Of a stretch of DNA of 64,000 bases, positions 51,412-60,808 are shown one piece after another (positions within the stretch are counted from its first letter, which is position 1; every line of letters begins with the position of its first letter). The stretch covers positions 17,363-81,362 of the forward strand of contig CACZJZ010000013.1 of assembly GCA_902781655.1 (NCBI GenBank), read 5' to 3'. The stretch comes from an uncultured Lachnospiraceae bacterium (GTDB lineage Bacteria > Bacillota > Clostridia > Lachnospirales > Lachnospiraceae). The notes under the pieces were generated by a model. The model was not told where the DNA came from, did not search any database, and worked only from the letters and a program-made list of their open reading frames with translations. The translations under genes and the position numbers were made by a program.

Positions 51412-54114
51412 TCATCCTTCCACGGCCGCCTCGAGCTGTCCGCCGCGGCTGTCGATGACAATCGTGCTGCCCTCGTGGACCTTGTCCTCGAGAATCAGCC
51501 TTGCCACCATCGTCTCGACATACTTCTGAATATATCTCTTCAGCGGGCGCGCGCCGTAGCTCGGATCGTATGCATCGTCCGCGACCTGCTTTTTGGCCGC
51601 ATCCGTGAGCTTCACGGTCAGCTGACGGTCTGCCAGCCGCCTGTTGATGTCCGCCACCAGCAGATCGATGATCGCGCTGATGTTCTCCTTCGACAGCGGA
51701 CGGAACATGATAATCTCGTCCAGTCTGTTCAGGAATTCCGGACGGAAGTGCTTGTGCAGCTCCGCCTCCACCGCCGTGCGGCATGCATCGGAGATCTCGA
51801 AGCTCTTCTCCCCACGGCCGGCCGCATGGCCGTCCACAATGGTCTCGCCGGTCTTCGGGTCAACCTCGACCACATTGTTGTTGTCGATGGAGGACATTCC
51901 AGCTGCATTCTCCTGCCGCTCCAGATCCGCCAGAATCTCCTGCGCGCCGATATTTGAGGTCATGATGATAATCGTGTTCTTGAAATCAACCGTGCGCCCC
52001 TGCGAATCGGTGATCCGCCCGTCATCCAGAACCTGCAGCAAAATATTGAACACGTCCGGATGGGCCTTCTCCACCTCATCGAACAGAACAACGGAGTAAG
52101 GATGCCTGCGGACCGCCTCGGTCAGCTGGCCGCCCTCTTCATATCCGACGTAGCCCGGCGCCGCGCCGATCAGTCTCGAGACGGAGTACTTTTCCATATA
52201 CTCGGACATATCGATTCGGATCATGTTCTTCTCATCGTCGAACAGCGCCTGTGCGAGAGCCTTTGCAAGCTCCGTCTTGCCGACGCCGGTGGGTCCGAGG
52301 AACAGGAACGAGCCGATCGGCCTCGTCGGGTCCTTGATGCCCGCCTTCGAGCGCATAATTGCCTCGCAGACCTTGGTCACAGCCTCATCCTGTCCGACCA
52401 CTCTCTTGTGAAGCTCCGCATCGAGATGCAGCGTCTTGTTGCGCTCGGACTCCGTCAGCTTCGTCACCGGAATGCCAGTCCAGCGGGACACGATCGCCGC
52501 AATCTCATTCTCCGTCACTTTCTCGTGCACCAGCGAGGTATCCTCGTCCTTCGTCTTGGACTCCTCTGCCTTCATCTGATTTTCCAGCTCCGGCAGCTTG
52601 CTGTACTGCAGCTCTGCCGCCTTGTTGTAATCCCCCTTCTGCTGCGCGAGCTCGATCTCGTGCTTCGTATCGTCAATCTCCTCCTGCAGCTTGCGGACTC
52701 TGTCTACGTCCGCCTTTTCGTTCTCCCACTGCGCTTTCTTCTTGGCAAACTCATCCTGCAGATCGGCGAGCTCCTTCTCCAGATCCTGCAGGCGCTCCTT
52801 CGACAGCGTATCGTCCTCTTTCTTCAGCGCCGTCACCTCGATCTGCATCTGCATAATCTTCCGGTTCATCTCATCGAGATCCTCCGGGAGAGAATCCATC
52901 TGCGTCTTAATCATGGCGCAGGCTTCATCCACCAGGTCAATCGCCTTGTCCGGCAGGAACCGGTCCGTGATATAACGGTTCGACAGCGTCGCAGCGGAAA
53001 CCAGGGCGGCATCCTGAATTTTGACGCCGTGATAGACCTCGAAGCGGTCCTTCAGACCGCGCAGGATGGAGATGGTATCCTCCACCGTGGGTTCATCGAC
53101 CATGACCGGCTGGAACCGGCGGGCAAGCGCCTTGTCCTTCTCAATGTACTGCCGGTACTCGTTCAGCGTCGTCGCGCCGATGCAGTGCAGCTCGCCGCGC
53201 GCCAGCATAGGCTTGAGCATATTGCCCGCGTCGAGTGAGCCTTCCGTCGCACCGGCCCCGACAATCGTGTGCAGCTCATCAATGAACAGAATAATCTCGC
53301 CATTGCTGTTCTTAACATCCTCGAGAACCGCCTTCAGACGCTCCTCAAACTCACCACGGTATTTTGCACCCGCGACCAGCGAACCCATGTTCAGCGAGAA
53401 AATCTTCTTATTCTTCAGATTGTCCGGCACATCGCCCTTCATGATGCGCTCCGCGAGACCCTCGACGACCGCCGTCTTGCCAACGCCGGGCTCGCCGATC
53501 AGCACCGGATTGTTTTTTGTCTTTCTCGACAAAATCCTTACGACATTGCGGATCTCCTCGTCTCTGCCGATGACAGGATCAAGCTTGTTGTCCTTTGCCT
53601 TCTGCACCAGCTCCTCGCCGTATTTTGACAGCGTGTCGTAGGTTGCCTCCGGATTGTCGCTTGTCACGCGCTGATTGCCGCGAACCGACTGCAGCGCCTT
53701 CAGGAACGTGTCACGGTTTATGCCGTACTCGCGGAACAGATTCTTGATGTTGCCGTTCGCATTCTTGATGAGTGAAAGGAAAAGATGCTCCACCGAGACA
53801 TACTCATCTCCCAGAGCCTTCGCCTCACTCTCCGCGCCGATCAGGACACGGTTACAGTCGCCGCTGACATAAATCTGCCCATTGCCTCCCTGCACCTTGA
53901 CAAGCCCCTCGATCAGCTGCTTGCTCCGGTTTGTGAACTCCTTCGGGTCAATCCCCATCTTCTCGATCAGCTTCGCAATCAGAGAATCGTCCAGCGTCAA
54001 CAGAGAATAAAGCAGATGCTCCTGCCCGATCTCCTGATTGCCATACTCATATGCCAGCTGCTCACAGTTATTCACGGCCTGCACCGAATTCTGTGTAAAT
54101 TTCTGAATATTCAT
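51412..54114 (-). CDS. clpB: ATP-dependent disaggregase ClpB
   Basis: 900-residue Hsp100 that resolves protein aggregates with DnaK. N-terminal Clp repeats, NBD1 with Walker [16 protein letters not shown], a long coiled-coil middle domain (residues ~400-530, rich in Lys/Glu), NBD2 with [15 protein letters not shown], sensor and C-terminal domain. No IGF/L tripeptide for ClpP binding was seen, as expected for ClpB. About 30-40 extra residues (nt about 51795-51925) sit in NBD2 after [18 protein letters not shown] 54114 follows AGGAGGCTTTGAT. A promoter with an inverted repeat but no CIRCE lies upstream. Confidence 0.97.
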   Translation of the reverse strand: MNIQKFTQNSVQAVNNCEQLAYEYGNQEIGQEHLLYSLLTLDDSLIAKLIEKMGIDPKEFTNRSKQLIEGLVKVQGGNGQIYVSGDCNRVLIGAESEAKALGDEYVSVEHLFLSLIKNANGNIKNLFREYGINRDTFLKALQSVRGNQRVTSDNPEATYDTLSKYGEELVQKAKDNKLDPVIGRDEEIRNVVRILSRKTKNNPVLIGEPGVGKTAVVEGLAERIMKGDVPDNLKNKKIFSLNMGSLVAGAKYRGEFEERLKAVLEDVKNSNGEIILFIDELHTIVGAGATEGSLDAGNMLKPMLARGELHCIGATTLNEYRQYIEKDKALARRFQPVMVDEPTVEDTISILRGLKDRFEVYHGVKIQDAALVSAATLSNRYITDRFLPDKAIDLVDEACAMIKTQMDSLPEDLDEMNRKIMQMQIEVTALKKEDDTLSKERLQDLEKELADLQDEFAKKKAQWENEKADVDRVRKLQEEIDDTKHEIELAQQKGDYNKAAELQYSKLPELENQMKAEESKTKDEDTSLVHEKVTENEIAAIVSRWTGIPVTKLTESERNKTLHLDAELHKRVVGQDEAVTKVCEAIMRSKAGIKDPTRPIGSFLFLGPTGVGKTELAKALAQALFDDEKNMIRIDMSEYMEKYSVSRLIGAAPGYVGYEEGGQLTEAVRRHPYSVVLFDEVEKAHPDVFNILLQVLDDGRITDSQGRTVDFKNTIIIMTSNIGAQEILADLERQENAAGMSSIDNNNVVEVDPKTGETIVDGHAAGRGEKSFEISDACRTAVEAELHKHFRPEFLNRLDEIIMFRPLSKENISAIIDLLVADINRRLADRQLTVKLTDAAKKQVADDAYDPSYGARPLKRYIQKYVETMVARLILEDKVHEGSTIVIDSRGGQLEAAVEG

Positions 54115-54204
54115 AATATCAAAGCCTCCTCATACTGCCGACTGCTCCATGTTGCCGCAGCCCTGCATCCAAAGCTATTGTTTCATTGAATCTGTTCTAT
54201 TAGT

Positions 54205-54235
54205 ACTATAACACTTGCATTATGCATGTCAAGTG
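54205..54235 (-). promoter_or_regulatory. clpB promoter with overlapping inverted repeat
   Basis: Minus strand TTGACA (54227-54232), 16 bases, TATAGT (54205-54210), about 90 bp before clpB. CACTTG (54212-54217) and CAAGTG (54230-54235) form an inverted repeat spanning the -35 and spacer, a possible repressor site. It is not CIRCE and not the CtsR heptad repeat. Confidence 0.6.
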
Positions 54236-54240
54236 CAAAT

Positions 54241-54309
54241 TTGTACCAAACAAGATTAGCATGTTCGGGACAAAAATTGTCCCGAACATGCTAATCTTGT
54301 TTGGTACAA
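54241..54309. repeat. Long palindromic repeat, copy 2 (33-bp arms, AAA loop)
   Basis: A perfect 33-bp inverted repeat (54241-54273 and 54277-54309) with an AAA loop, between the divergent clpB and Tim44-like genes. In this place it cannot be a terminator for either. Its inner 22 bp differ from copy 1 (11532-11578) at only three positions, each matched by the complementary change in the other arm. Confidence 0.93.
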
Positions 54310-54377
54310 TGGTGTTGTAAACGATACTCGCAGCATGCGATTCACGCACGTATGGAAGTCATGTGAAAGGAATTTCG

Positions 54378-55490
54378 ATGAAAAAATGGTTCAAGCAGCA
54401 CAGGCGCGCAGTGTCCATTCTCGCGGCGCTGATCTGCGGAATGGTTCTGGTCATCAGCCGTGGGATTCCCGTTCACGCCGGATTCGGCGACTACAATGAT
54501 TACAGCGATAGTGGCTGGGGCGGAAACGACAGCGACAGCGGCTGGGACTCCGGCAGCGATTGGGATTCCGACGACGATGACCGGGACTACGGCGGAACTA
54601 TCTACTACGGCGGCGACTATGGCGGTGGTTCTGGTACCTCGGGCGGCAGCGGCATCGATTTTGCCGATCTGGTCATCATCTTCATCCTGATCGCGTTTAT
54701 CCTGGCAGTTTACTCCAAAACCAGGTCAGGAAAGAATAGAGGGGGAAGAAATATGGACAGCAGTTCGCCGCACCCCGGCAATGTCCCCGGCGCGTTCGCA
54801 GGAGGTCTTGTGGTCGAGCATGACCCTGCCTTCGACGCGCGTGTGTTCCCGAACCGCGACGCGGAGATCGAGCAGACCATCCGCGGGACAGATCCCGCTT
54901 TCTCGGTGAAGGACTTCATCACCTTCGTCAAGAACGTCTATATGGATATCCAGGACGCCTGGTGCAAGCGCGATCTCAGTGCCGTGCGGCCGATTCTGCA
55001 GGAGAACCTGTACAATCAGACAACGGCGCAGATTGAGAAGAAGAAGCAGGAGGGAATCATAAACGCGCTCGAGAGCATCGCGATCGGCAACGCGTATACC
55101 ACCTACCTTGCCCGCGATGCTCAGTTTGAGTATCTTACCGTCTATCTGGTCGCCAAAATGATCGACTATCAGTATCGCGAGCAGACGGGCGAGATCATCC
55201 GCGGCAACAAGACTACCCGCTGGGAACTCGCCTACCGCATGCGCTTCCAGCGCCCGCGCGGGACAAAGACGGGCGACAACGGCAAAATCCAGACGCACAC
55301 CTGTCCGAACTGCGGCGCGCCGCTCGAGGCCGGTGCCTCCGTCCGCTGCCCGTACTGCGGGTCCGTCATCCATACCGGCAGCAACGACTGGGTGCTTGCG
55401 GAGTTCCAGACCGTGCAGCGCACCATGACCGACGAGGGCATCCGCTGGCCAGACGACGGCGCTGACCCGGCGGTAAAAATGAGGCCGTGA
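54378..55490 (+). CDS. Tim44-like domain protein with signal/anchor, acidic linker and zinc ribbon
   Basis: 370-residue protein. An N-terminal signal-type segment (AVSILAALICGMVLVI) ends near PVHAG. A Gly/Ser/Asp-rich stretch (residues ~40-95) follows, then a membrane helix (DLVIIFILIAFILAVY). A cytoplasmic Tim44-like domain comes next (residues ~165-300, ending TTRWELAYRMRFQRP), then a four-Cys zinc ribbon (CPNCGAP ... CPYCGS). Tim44-like domains bind membranes or translocation partners; the bacterial role is unknown. ATG 54378 follows AAAGGAATTT. Transcribed away from clpB, ended by a bidirectional terminator. Confidence 0.85.
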   Translation: MKKWFKQHRRAVSILAALICGMVLVISRGIPVHAGFGDYNDYSDSGWGGNDSDSGWDSGSDWDSDDDDRDYGGTIYYGGDYGGGSGTSGGSGIDFADLVIIFILIAFILAVYSKTRSGKNRGGRNMDSSSPHPGNVPGAFAGGLVVEHDPAFDARVFPNRDAEIEQTIRGTDPAFSVKDFITFVKNVYMDIQDAWCKRDLSAVRPILQENLYNQTTAQIEKKKQEGIINALESIAIGNAYTTYLARDAQFEYLTVYLVAKMIDYQYREQTGEIIRGNKTTRWELAYRMRFQRPRGTKTGDNGKIQTHTCPNCGAPLEAGASVRCPYCGSVIHTGSNDWVLAEFQTVQRTMTDEGIRWPDDGADPAVKMRP

Positions 55491-55544
55491 CAGAGATGAC
55501 GATAAGGCTGTATCAGTCAGCCTGTCACGTGTCCTGATGATATA

Positions 55545-55580
55545 AAGCGGGCGCCCGGGAGAAATCCCGGGCGCCCGCTT
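55545..55580. terminator. Bidirectional terminator between convergent genes
   Basis: AAGCGGGCGCCCGGGA-GAAA-TCCCGGGCGCCCGCTT, a perfect 16-bp stem with a GNRA loop, between the convergent Tim44-like and DUF308 genes. T-tracts are short. Confidence 0.85.
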
Positions 55581-55593
55581 ATTCTGCACTCCA

Positions 55594-56223
55594 TCAGTTC
55601 TTTTCTTCGTCCACTTCCTGCCCGACCGTATCCACGGCATGGACAGCCTGATACAGGTCCTTTGCCGCGCGGTTCGAGGAGCCGGTTACCACAATGTCAA
55701 AGATACCATTGAGGATGAGCACCACGCCGAGGAACGCAACAATCAGATTGGCAAGCCCCATCGGACGGAAAATGGCGAGCAGGCCGAGAACGGAAATCAC
55801 GATACCGATGATCAGGGACACATACCACTTCGAATAGTGGCGCTGCGCCATCGTGATCGCTTCCTTGATGTCGATGATGCCATTGATCAGAATGATCACG
55901 CCAAGAATCACTGCAAAGAACTTTGCCAGAGTCTCCGGCTTCATGAAGATATACATGCCGAGCACCACCGCGATGGCGCCGCCGATCACGCTCAGAATAC
56001 TGCGGATTCCCTCCCGGTCAATCAGAAAACTCACGATCAGGACTACGCCGCCGATCACCAGAAAGGCACCGAAAATTTTGCAGATCACGGTGATGGCCGC
56101 GTTGCTCCAGACAAGAAGAATGAGACCAAACGCAATACTCAGCACCGAGCCGCAGATTTTGCTGGCTGTAATCTTGCGGAGCTTCTTCATGACATCCTTT
56201 TCCAACTCATTGACAGCACTCAT
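55594..56223 (-). CDS. DUF308 (HdeD-like) membrane protein
   Basis: 209-residue protein with six hydrophobic segments in pairs, the HdeD/DUF308 pattern (LSIAFGLILLVWSNAAITVI, then MYIFMKPETLAKFFAVILGV and IGIVISVLGLLAIFRPMG). Members are linked to acid or envelope stress in some bacteria; the role here is unknown. ATG 56223 follows GGAGGTGCAGCG. Short hydrophilic ends. Confidence 0.88.
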   Translation of the reverse strand: MSAVNELEKDVMKKLRKITASKICGSVLSIAFGLILLVWSNAAITVICKIFGAFLVIGGVVLIVSFLIDREGIRSILSVIGGAIAVVLGMYIFMKPETLAKFFAVILGVIILINGIIDIKEAITMAQRHYSKWYVSLIIGIVISVLGLLAIFRPMGLANLIVAFLGVVLILNGIFDIVVTGSSNRAAKDLYQAVHAVDTVGQEVDEEKN

Positions 56224-56312
56224 CGCTGCACCTCCTCATTGTTGACTGAAAGTCAGTCCCATGACCTGATTATAGGCTACTGCCGCTGAATCGAAAAGAC
56301 CGGATTTGCATC

Positions 56313-56942
56313 TCACGCCGGTTCGCCAAGGTATCCGTCGATCACCTGATAAATTTCATCCCGGCCGATCCGGTCCTCTCCCTTTCCCATGCCTCCCCAC
56401 GCGATCAGCGTCATGTCCGAGGTGCCGGACAGACGCACCAGGCTGCGGGCCTCCAGATTTTGACGGATCATCGACAGCTGCCCCTGAACCTGCGACCGCT
56501 TCAGCTTGTCCGCCTTCGTCGCGATAATCACCGGCGTAAGGCCCGACTGCAAAATCCAGTCGTACATCATCACATCGTCGTCCGTCGGCGCGTGACGGAT
56601 GTCGACCAGCAGAAATACCGCGCGCAGCGACGCACTATGATGCAGATAATTCTCGATCATGCGCCCCCACTGTCTCCGTGCCTCCACGCCGGCCGTCGCA
56701 AACCCGTATCCCGGAAGGTCAACCAGATACAGCGCGTCATTCACATTGTAGAAATTGATCGTCTGCGTCTTGCCCGGGTTTCCGCTCGTGTGCGCGTACG
56801 ACTTCCGCCGCATCAGCCCGTTGATCAGCGTCGACTTGCCAACATTGCTCTTCCCGGCAAACGCGAACTCCGGCAGCGAGTGCACCGGCAGCGTGCTCGT
56901 AACGCCACATACCGTCTCAAGATTCACCGACCTGATAACCAT
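56313..56942 (-). CDS. engB: Ribosome biogenesis GTPase EngB/YsxC
   Basis: 209-residue GTPase needed for 50S assembly. G1 in FAGKSNVGKSTLINGLM, G2/G3 in GKTQTINFYNV and VDLPGYGFA, G4 in IATKADKLKR, G5 in RLSGTSD. ATG 56942 follows GGAGGAAGT. In many Firmicutes the order is clpX-lon-engB; here lon is missing and the 102-bp clpX-engB gap holds a decayed palindrome. Confidence 0.96.
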   Translation of the reverse strand: MVIRSVNLETVCGVTSTLPVHSLPEFAFAGKSNVGKSTLINGLMRRKSYAHTSGNPGKTQTINFYNVNDALYLVDLPGYGFATAGVEARRQWGRMIENYLHHSASLRAVFLLVDIRHAPTDDDVMMYDWILQSGLTPVIIATKADKLKRSQVQGQLSMIRQNLEARSLVRLSGTSDMTLIAWGGMGKGEDRIGRDEIYQVIDGYLGEPA

Positions 56943-56953
56943 ACTTCCTCCGG

Positions 56954-56988
56954 ATTGTCCCTAACGAGTTTAGCGTGTTTGGGACAAT
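56954..56988. repeat. Degenerate palindromic repeat, copy 3
   Basis: ATTGTCCC and GGGACAAT arms (plus AAC/GTT inside, after a mismatch) around an 11-base loop. Its right half (56966-56987) matches the left arm of copies 1 and 2 at most positions, but the order of the halves is inverted relative to them. Confidence 0.55.
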
Positions 56989-57005
56989 GTCATGTGCCAC
57001 ATCAG

Positions 57006-57039
57006 AACAGGCAAGGCGCCCGCGGGTGTCTTGCCTGTT
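57006..57039 (-). terminator. Hairpin after clpX
   Basis: AACAGGCAAG and CTTGCCTGTT (10 bp) around a GC-rich loop, 6 bases after the clpX stop on the minus strand. No clear T-tract, so termination may be partial. Confidence 0.55.
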
Positions 57040-57044
57040 GTTTA

Positions 57045-58370
57045 TTACTTCGCTTCCTTCAGTTCCTGCGGGCGTTTCGCCAGGGCGTCCTGCCCCCGCC
57101 GCACGATGAGCGGCCGCGCCGCGCCGGTGATGCATTCTTTCGTGATGATCACTTCCTCGATTGTCTTGTCCGAAGGAATGGTGAACATCACATCCATCAT
57201 GGCGTTCTCCATGATGGACCGCAGCCCTCTGGCGCCGGTCTTGCGCGCGAGCGCCATGTCCGCGATCGCTTCGCACGCGTCGTCGCGCACGGTGAGCTTC
57301 ACGTCGTCGTACTCAAACAGCTTCTGGTACTGCTTGACCAGGGCGTTCTTCGGCTCCTTCAGGATCCGCACGAGCGCGTTCTTATCGAGTCCGTCGAGAG
57401 AAACGGTGATCGGCACACGTCCGATGAACTCCGGAATGATGCCGAACTTGACGAGATCCTGCGGCATGACTTCTTTCAGCAGCGCGCTGATGTCCGCCTC
57501 GTCCCGGCTCTCCACGTCGGCGTTGAAGCCGATACTGCGGTGGTCGAGTCTTGCTCCGATGATTTTATCGAGGCCGTCGAACGCTCCTCCGCAGATGAAG
57601 AGGATGTTCGAGGTGTTGATCGAGATGAGCTCCTGCTGCGGATGCTTGCGCCCGCCCTGCGGAGGCACGGAGGCCTGCGTGCCCTCGACGATCTTGAGCA
57701 GCGCCTGCTGCACGCCCTCGCCGGAGACGTCGCGCGTGATGGAGACGTTCTCGCCCTTCTTCGCGATCTTGTCGATCTCGTCGATATAGACAATGCCGAT
57801 CTCCGCCTTTGGAATGTCATAGTCCGCGGCCTGGATCAGCTTGAGCAAGATATTCTCGACATCCTCGCCGACATAGCCTGCCTCTGTCAGGGTCGTCGCG
57901 TCCGCGATCGCGAACGGGACGCCGATGATTTTGGCGAGCGTCTGTGCGAGGTACGTCTTGCCGGATCCGGTCGGCCCGAGCATCAGAATGTTGCTCTTCT
58001 GCAGCTCTACGTCGTCCTTATTCTTTGCCTGCCGCGGCGCTTTGATTCTCTTGTAATGATTGTACACCGCGACGGAGAGGACCTTCTTGGCCTCGTCCTG
58101 CCCGATGACATACTCGTCCAGAAACTGCTTGATTTCCACCGGCGTCAGTAAATTGATGTCCGCCGCCGGATTCGATGTCTTCTTCCGGGCCGGTCTCCTC
58201 TCGACCTCATCCTCATCTTCCGAGATGATCTGATTGCAGACGTTGACGCAGTCGTCGCAGATATAAATTCCGTCCGGTCCCGAAATCAGCTTATTTACCT
58301 GATTTTCCGTGCGGCCGCAGAAGGAACAGCGCCGCAGTCCGCCCGGTGTCATTCTCTGATTATCTGACAT
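57045..58370 (-). CDS. clpX: ClpXP protease ATPase subunit ClpX
   Basis: 441-residue unfoldase feeding ClpP. N-terminal zinc-binding domain ([11 protein letters not shown] ... CDDCVNVC), AAA+ core with Walker [13 protein letters not shown], Walker [11 protein letters not shown], and the pore motif GYVGEDVE. The ClpP-docking IGF-type loop is IGF in [10 protein letters not shown]. Start ATG 58370 ([11 protein letters not shown]) follows GGGGTGC; the frame to 58388 is not needed. 35 bp behind clpP. Confidence 0.98.
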   Translation of the reverse strand: MSDNQRMTPGGLRRCSFCGRTENQVNKLISGPDGIYICDDCVNVCNQIISEDEDEVERRPARKKTSNPAADINLLTPVEIKQFLDEYVIGQDEAKKVLSVAVYNHYKRIKAPRQAKNKDDVELQKSNILMLGPTGSGKTYLAQTLAKIIGVPFAIADATTLTEAGYVGEDVENILLKLIQAADYDIPKAEIGIVYIDEIDKIAKKGENVSITRDVSGEGVQQALLKIVEGTQASVPPQGGRKHPQQELISINTSNILFICGGAFDGLDKIIGARLDHRSIGFNADVESRDEADISALLKEVMPQDLVKFGIIPEFIGRVPITVSLDGLDKNALVRILKEPKNALVKQYQKLFEYDDVKLTVRDDACEAIADMALARKTGARGLRSIMENAMMDVMFTIPSDKTIEEVIITKECITGAARPLIVRRGQDALAKRPQELKEAK

Positions 58371-58405
58371 AATTGCACCCCATGCCAAATGATTGACAGC
58401 ATCCC

Positions 58406-59011
58406 TTACTGCGGCAGCTTGATCTCCTTGCGCGTGGTGAAGATCTCATCGATCAGGCCGTACTCCTTAGCCTCCTCTGCAGTCATCCAGTTGTCGCGGT
58501 CCGTGTCGCGCACAAGCTCCTCGTAGGTCCTGCCCGTGTTCTCCGCCAGAATCCGGTTCATCTTCTCCTTCGTGCGCGCCATGTGCGCCGCCTGAATCGC
58601 GATGTCGGATGCCTGACCCTGCGTCCCGCCGAGCGGCTGATGAATCAAAATCTCCGCGTTCGGCAGGGAATACCGCTTGCCCTTCGTGCCGCCCGCAAGG
58701 AGGAACGAGCCCATGCTTGCCGCCATTCCGACGCAGATGGTGGAGACATCGCACTTCACAAAATGCATCGTATCATAGATCGCCATCCCGGCCGTCACTG
58801 AGCCGCCCGGGCTGTTGATATAAAACTGAATATCCTTCTCCGGATCCTCGCCTTCCAGAAACAGCATCTGTGCCACGATCAGCTCGGCGCTCGCATCCGT
58901 CACCTCGTCCCCGAGGAAAATAATCCGCTCCTTCAGCAGTCTGCTGAAAATATCATAGGAGCGCTCACCGTTGCCGGTCTGCTCGACAACGTAAGGAATA
59001 TAATTTGACAT
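58406..59011 (-). CDS. clpP: ATP-dependent Clp protease proteolytic subunit
   Basis: 201-residue serine protease of the ClpP tetradecamer. Catalytic Ser99 in [14 protein letters not shown] and His124 in [10 protein letters not shown]; the Asp of the triad is in the [18 protein letters not shown] region. ATG 59011 with AAAGGTGG eleven bases before. Between tig (upstream, ended by a terminator) and clpX (35 bp downstream), the standard tig-clpP-clpX order. Confidence 0.98.
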   Translation of the reverse strand: MSNYIPYVVEQTGNGERSYDIFSRLLKERIIFLGDEVTDASAELIVAQMLFLEGEDPEKDIQFYINSPGGSVTAGMAIYDTMHFVKCDVSTICVGMAASMGSFLLAGGTKGKRYSLPNAEILIHQPLGGTQGQASDIAIQAAHMARTKEKMNRILAENTGRTYEELVRDTDRDNWMTAEEAKEYGLIDEIFTTRKEIKLPQ

Positions 59012-59144
59012 ACTCTTAAAACCACCTTTCCATCCATCCCGCCGTCTGAAAATTTCGCGGTCAAATGGACACTCTGCTCTTCAGTGTACCAGATTCCGCC
59101 CGGAATGAACATAAATTTAGCGTAAATTCCGGATGCACGCACAG

Positions 59145-59176
59145 AAAAATTCGCAGGCCCGACGGACCTGCGAATT
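59145..59176 (-). terminator. Rho-independent terminator of tig
   Basis: Minus strand AATTCGCAGG and CCTGCGAATT with a 8-base loop, followed by TTTTC. Confidence 0.85.
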
Positions 59177-59278
59177 GGCTGGCTTATAAAGCATCTGAAT
59201 TGTGCCGGAATCGCGTCTCCCCGGCAGATGCCTCCTCTGCCGATCCAGCGTTCTGTTGAAAATCGCGACTTGTTGGAA

Positions 59279-60643
59279 TCACTTCTCCTCAGCCGGTGCT
59301 TCCTCCGCTGCCGGAGCCGCTTCCGCCTTCTCGTCCTTCGGCTCTTCCTTCTTCTCGACCGGCTTTACGTTCTCGTAGACGAAGTCGACAGCCTTCTGCA
59401 CGGCAAGATCCTTCATCATCTGCGTCTTCTGCTCATCCGTGATGAAGCTCTTGATCTTCTCCGGCTCCATGCGGTACTGATCCGCCATCTTCTTCACTTC
59501 CGCCTCAAAATCATCCTCGGAAGCCGTGATGTTCTCTGCCTTGACGATCTCCTCCAGCGCAAGTCTTGTCTTGATTCTCTTCTCCGCCTCAGGCTTCAGC
59601 GTCTCCGCCATACTCTTGCGGTCAGAACCCGTGTACTGGAAGTACTGATCCAGGGACAGACCCTGCGCCTGGAACCGCTGCCCCCACTCATCCACAAGCT
59701 GATCCGCCTGCGTCTGCAGCATCGCCGCCGGAATCTCTACCTCCAGGTTCTCAGCGATTTTGTCGACCGCCTCATTCTCGTAGTCAGTCTTGATCCGCTC
59801 GTCCTTCTCCTTCTGGAGCCTTGCGCGGATTTCTTCCCTGTACTCGTCGACATTCTTCGCGGTCTCGGAAATCTCGTCAACCAACTCGTCCGTCAGCTCC
59901 GGTACAACCTTCTCGCGGATGCTCTTGACGACACAGGCAAACACAGCTGCCTTGCCGGCCAGATCCTTCTCCTGATAATTCTCCGGGAACGTCACATTGA
60001 CCTGCACATCCTTGCCGATCTCCGCGCCGACCAGCTGATCCTCAAATCCCGGAATGAACGAACCGGAGCCGATCGTCAGCGGATAATCCGTACCCTTGCC
60101 GCCCTCGAACTCCACGCCGTCCACCGTGCCGGTGAAATCCAGCTTGATCTGATCCCCGGCCTTCACCGGACGATCCGTAATATCATTGTATTTTGCCTGC
60201 TTGTCGAGTTCCTTCTTGATCTCCGCATCGACTTCCTCGTCCGTGACCGCGCTGTCCTGCTTGGTCACCTCGACGCCCTTATACTCGCCGAGCTTGCACT
60301 CCGGACGCACCGCGACCTCAGCCGTGTAGACAAAATCCTTGCCGTGGCCGATCTGCTCGATCCCGATCTTCGGCATCGACGTGATTTCCTCGCCGGAAGC
60401 CTTCGCCTCCTCCGTGTACGTCTCATTGATCAGCTCATTGGCAGCATCCTCATAGAAGATCCCCTCGCCGTACTCCTTCTCAATGATATAGAGTGGCGCC
60501 TTCCCCTTGCGGAATCCGGGGATCTGAATCCTCCCCTTCTGCCTGTTGTAAACCTTCTTCACTGCCTCCTCAAACTTCTCCGAAGGCTCCGTGATCGTCA
60601 GCTTCACCATGCTCTTCTCGAGCTTCTCTGCCTTAACGCTCAT
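59279..60643 (-). CDS. tig: Trigger factor
   Basis: 454-residue ribosome-bound chaperone with prolyl isomerase activity. Ribosome-binding GFRKGKAP signature near residue 45, FKBP domain (KAGDQIKLDFTGTVDGVEFEGG, FIPGFEDQLVGAEIG), then the helical C-terminal arms. The last ~30 residues are a low-complexity Glu/Ala/Pro/Lys tail. ATG 60643 follows GAGAGG. It has its own extended -10 promoter and a terminator. Confidence 0.98.
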   Translation of the reverse strand: MSVKAEKLEKSMVKLTITEPSEKFEEAVKKVYNRQKGRIQIPGFRKGKAPLYIIEKEYGEGIFYEDAANELINETYTEEAKASGEEITSMPKIGIEQIGHGKDFVYTAEVAVRPECKLGEYKGVEVTKQDSAVTDEEVDAEIKKELDKQAKYNDITDRPVKAGDQIKLDFTGTVDGVEFEGGKGTDYPLTIGSGSFIPGFEDQLVGAEIGKDVQVNVTFPENYQEKDLAGKAAVFACVVKSIREKVVPELTDELVDEISETAKNVDEYREEIRARLQKEKDERIKTDYENEAVDKIAENLEVEIPAAMLQTQADQLVDEWGQRFQAQGLSLDQYFQYTGSDRKSMAETLKPEAEKRIKTRLALEEIVKAENITASEDDFEAEVKKMADQYRMEPEKIKSFITDEQKTQMMKDLAVQKAVDFVYENVKPVEKKEEPKDEKAEAAPAAEEAPAEEK

Positions 60644-60730
60644 CTTAATAACCTCTCTGCTGCTTTAAATTTTCAAATCATGCAATGCAAATACTGCCCC
60701 ACACCCGGGACAGACACACATACGATGGAA

Positions 60731-60760
60731 ATAATACCACAACCTGCGCAAAAATGACAA
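60731..60760 (-). promoter_or_regulatory. Predicted promoter of tig
   Basis: Minus strand TTGTCA (60755-60760), 18 bases, TATTAT (60731-60736) with an upstream TGG giving an extended -10. Leader about 80 nt. Confidence 0.6.
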
Positions 60761-60777
60761 GTCCGTGGCCTTTTTCC

Positions 60778-60802
60778 GCCGGATTGTCAGGGACAATCCG
60801 GC
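60778..60802. repeat. Short palindrome after the sortase-like gene
   Basis: GCCGGATTGTC-AGG-GACAATCCGGC, a perfect 11-bp inverted repeat 6 bases after the stop of the sortase-like gene. It shares CCGGATTGTC with the sequence at 56950-56959 and the TTGTC...GACAA theme of the palindrome family. No T-tract on the minus strand, so a weak terminator at best. Confidence 0.6.
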
Positions 60803-60808
60803 ACCCCC

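Noticed and set aside
59059-59065. GGTCAAA, a CtsR-like heptad in the clpP upstream region
   Set aside because: CtsR sites need two heptads spaced by three bases; only one is present.
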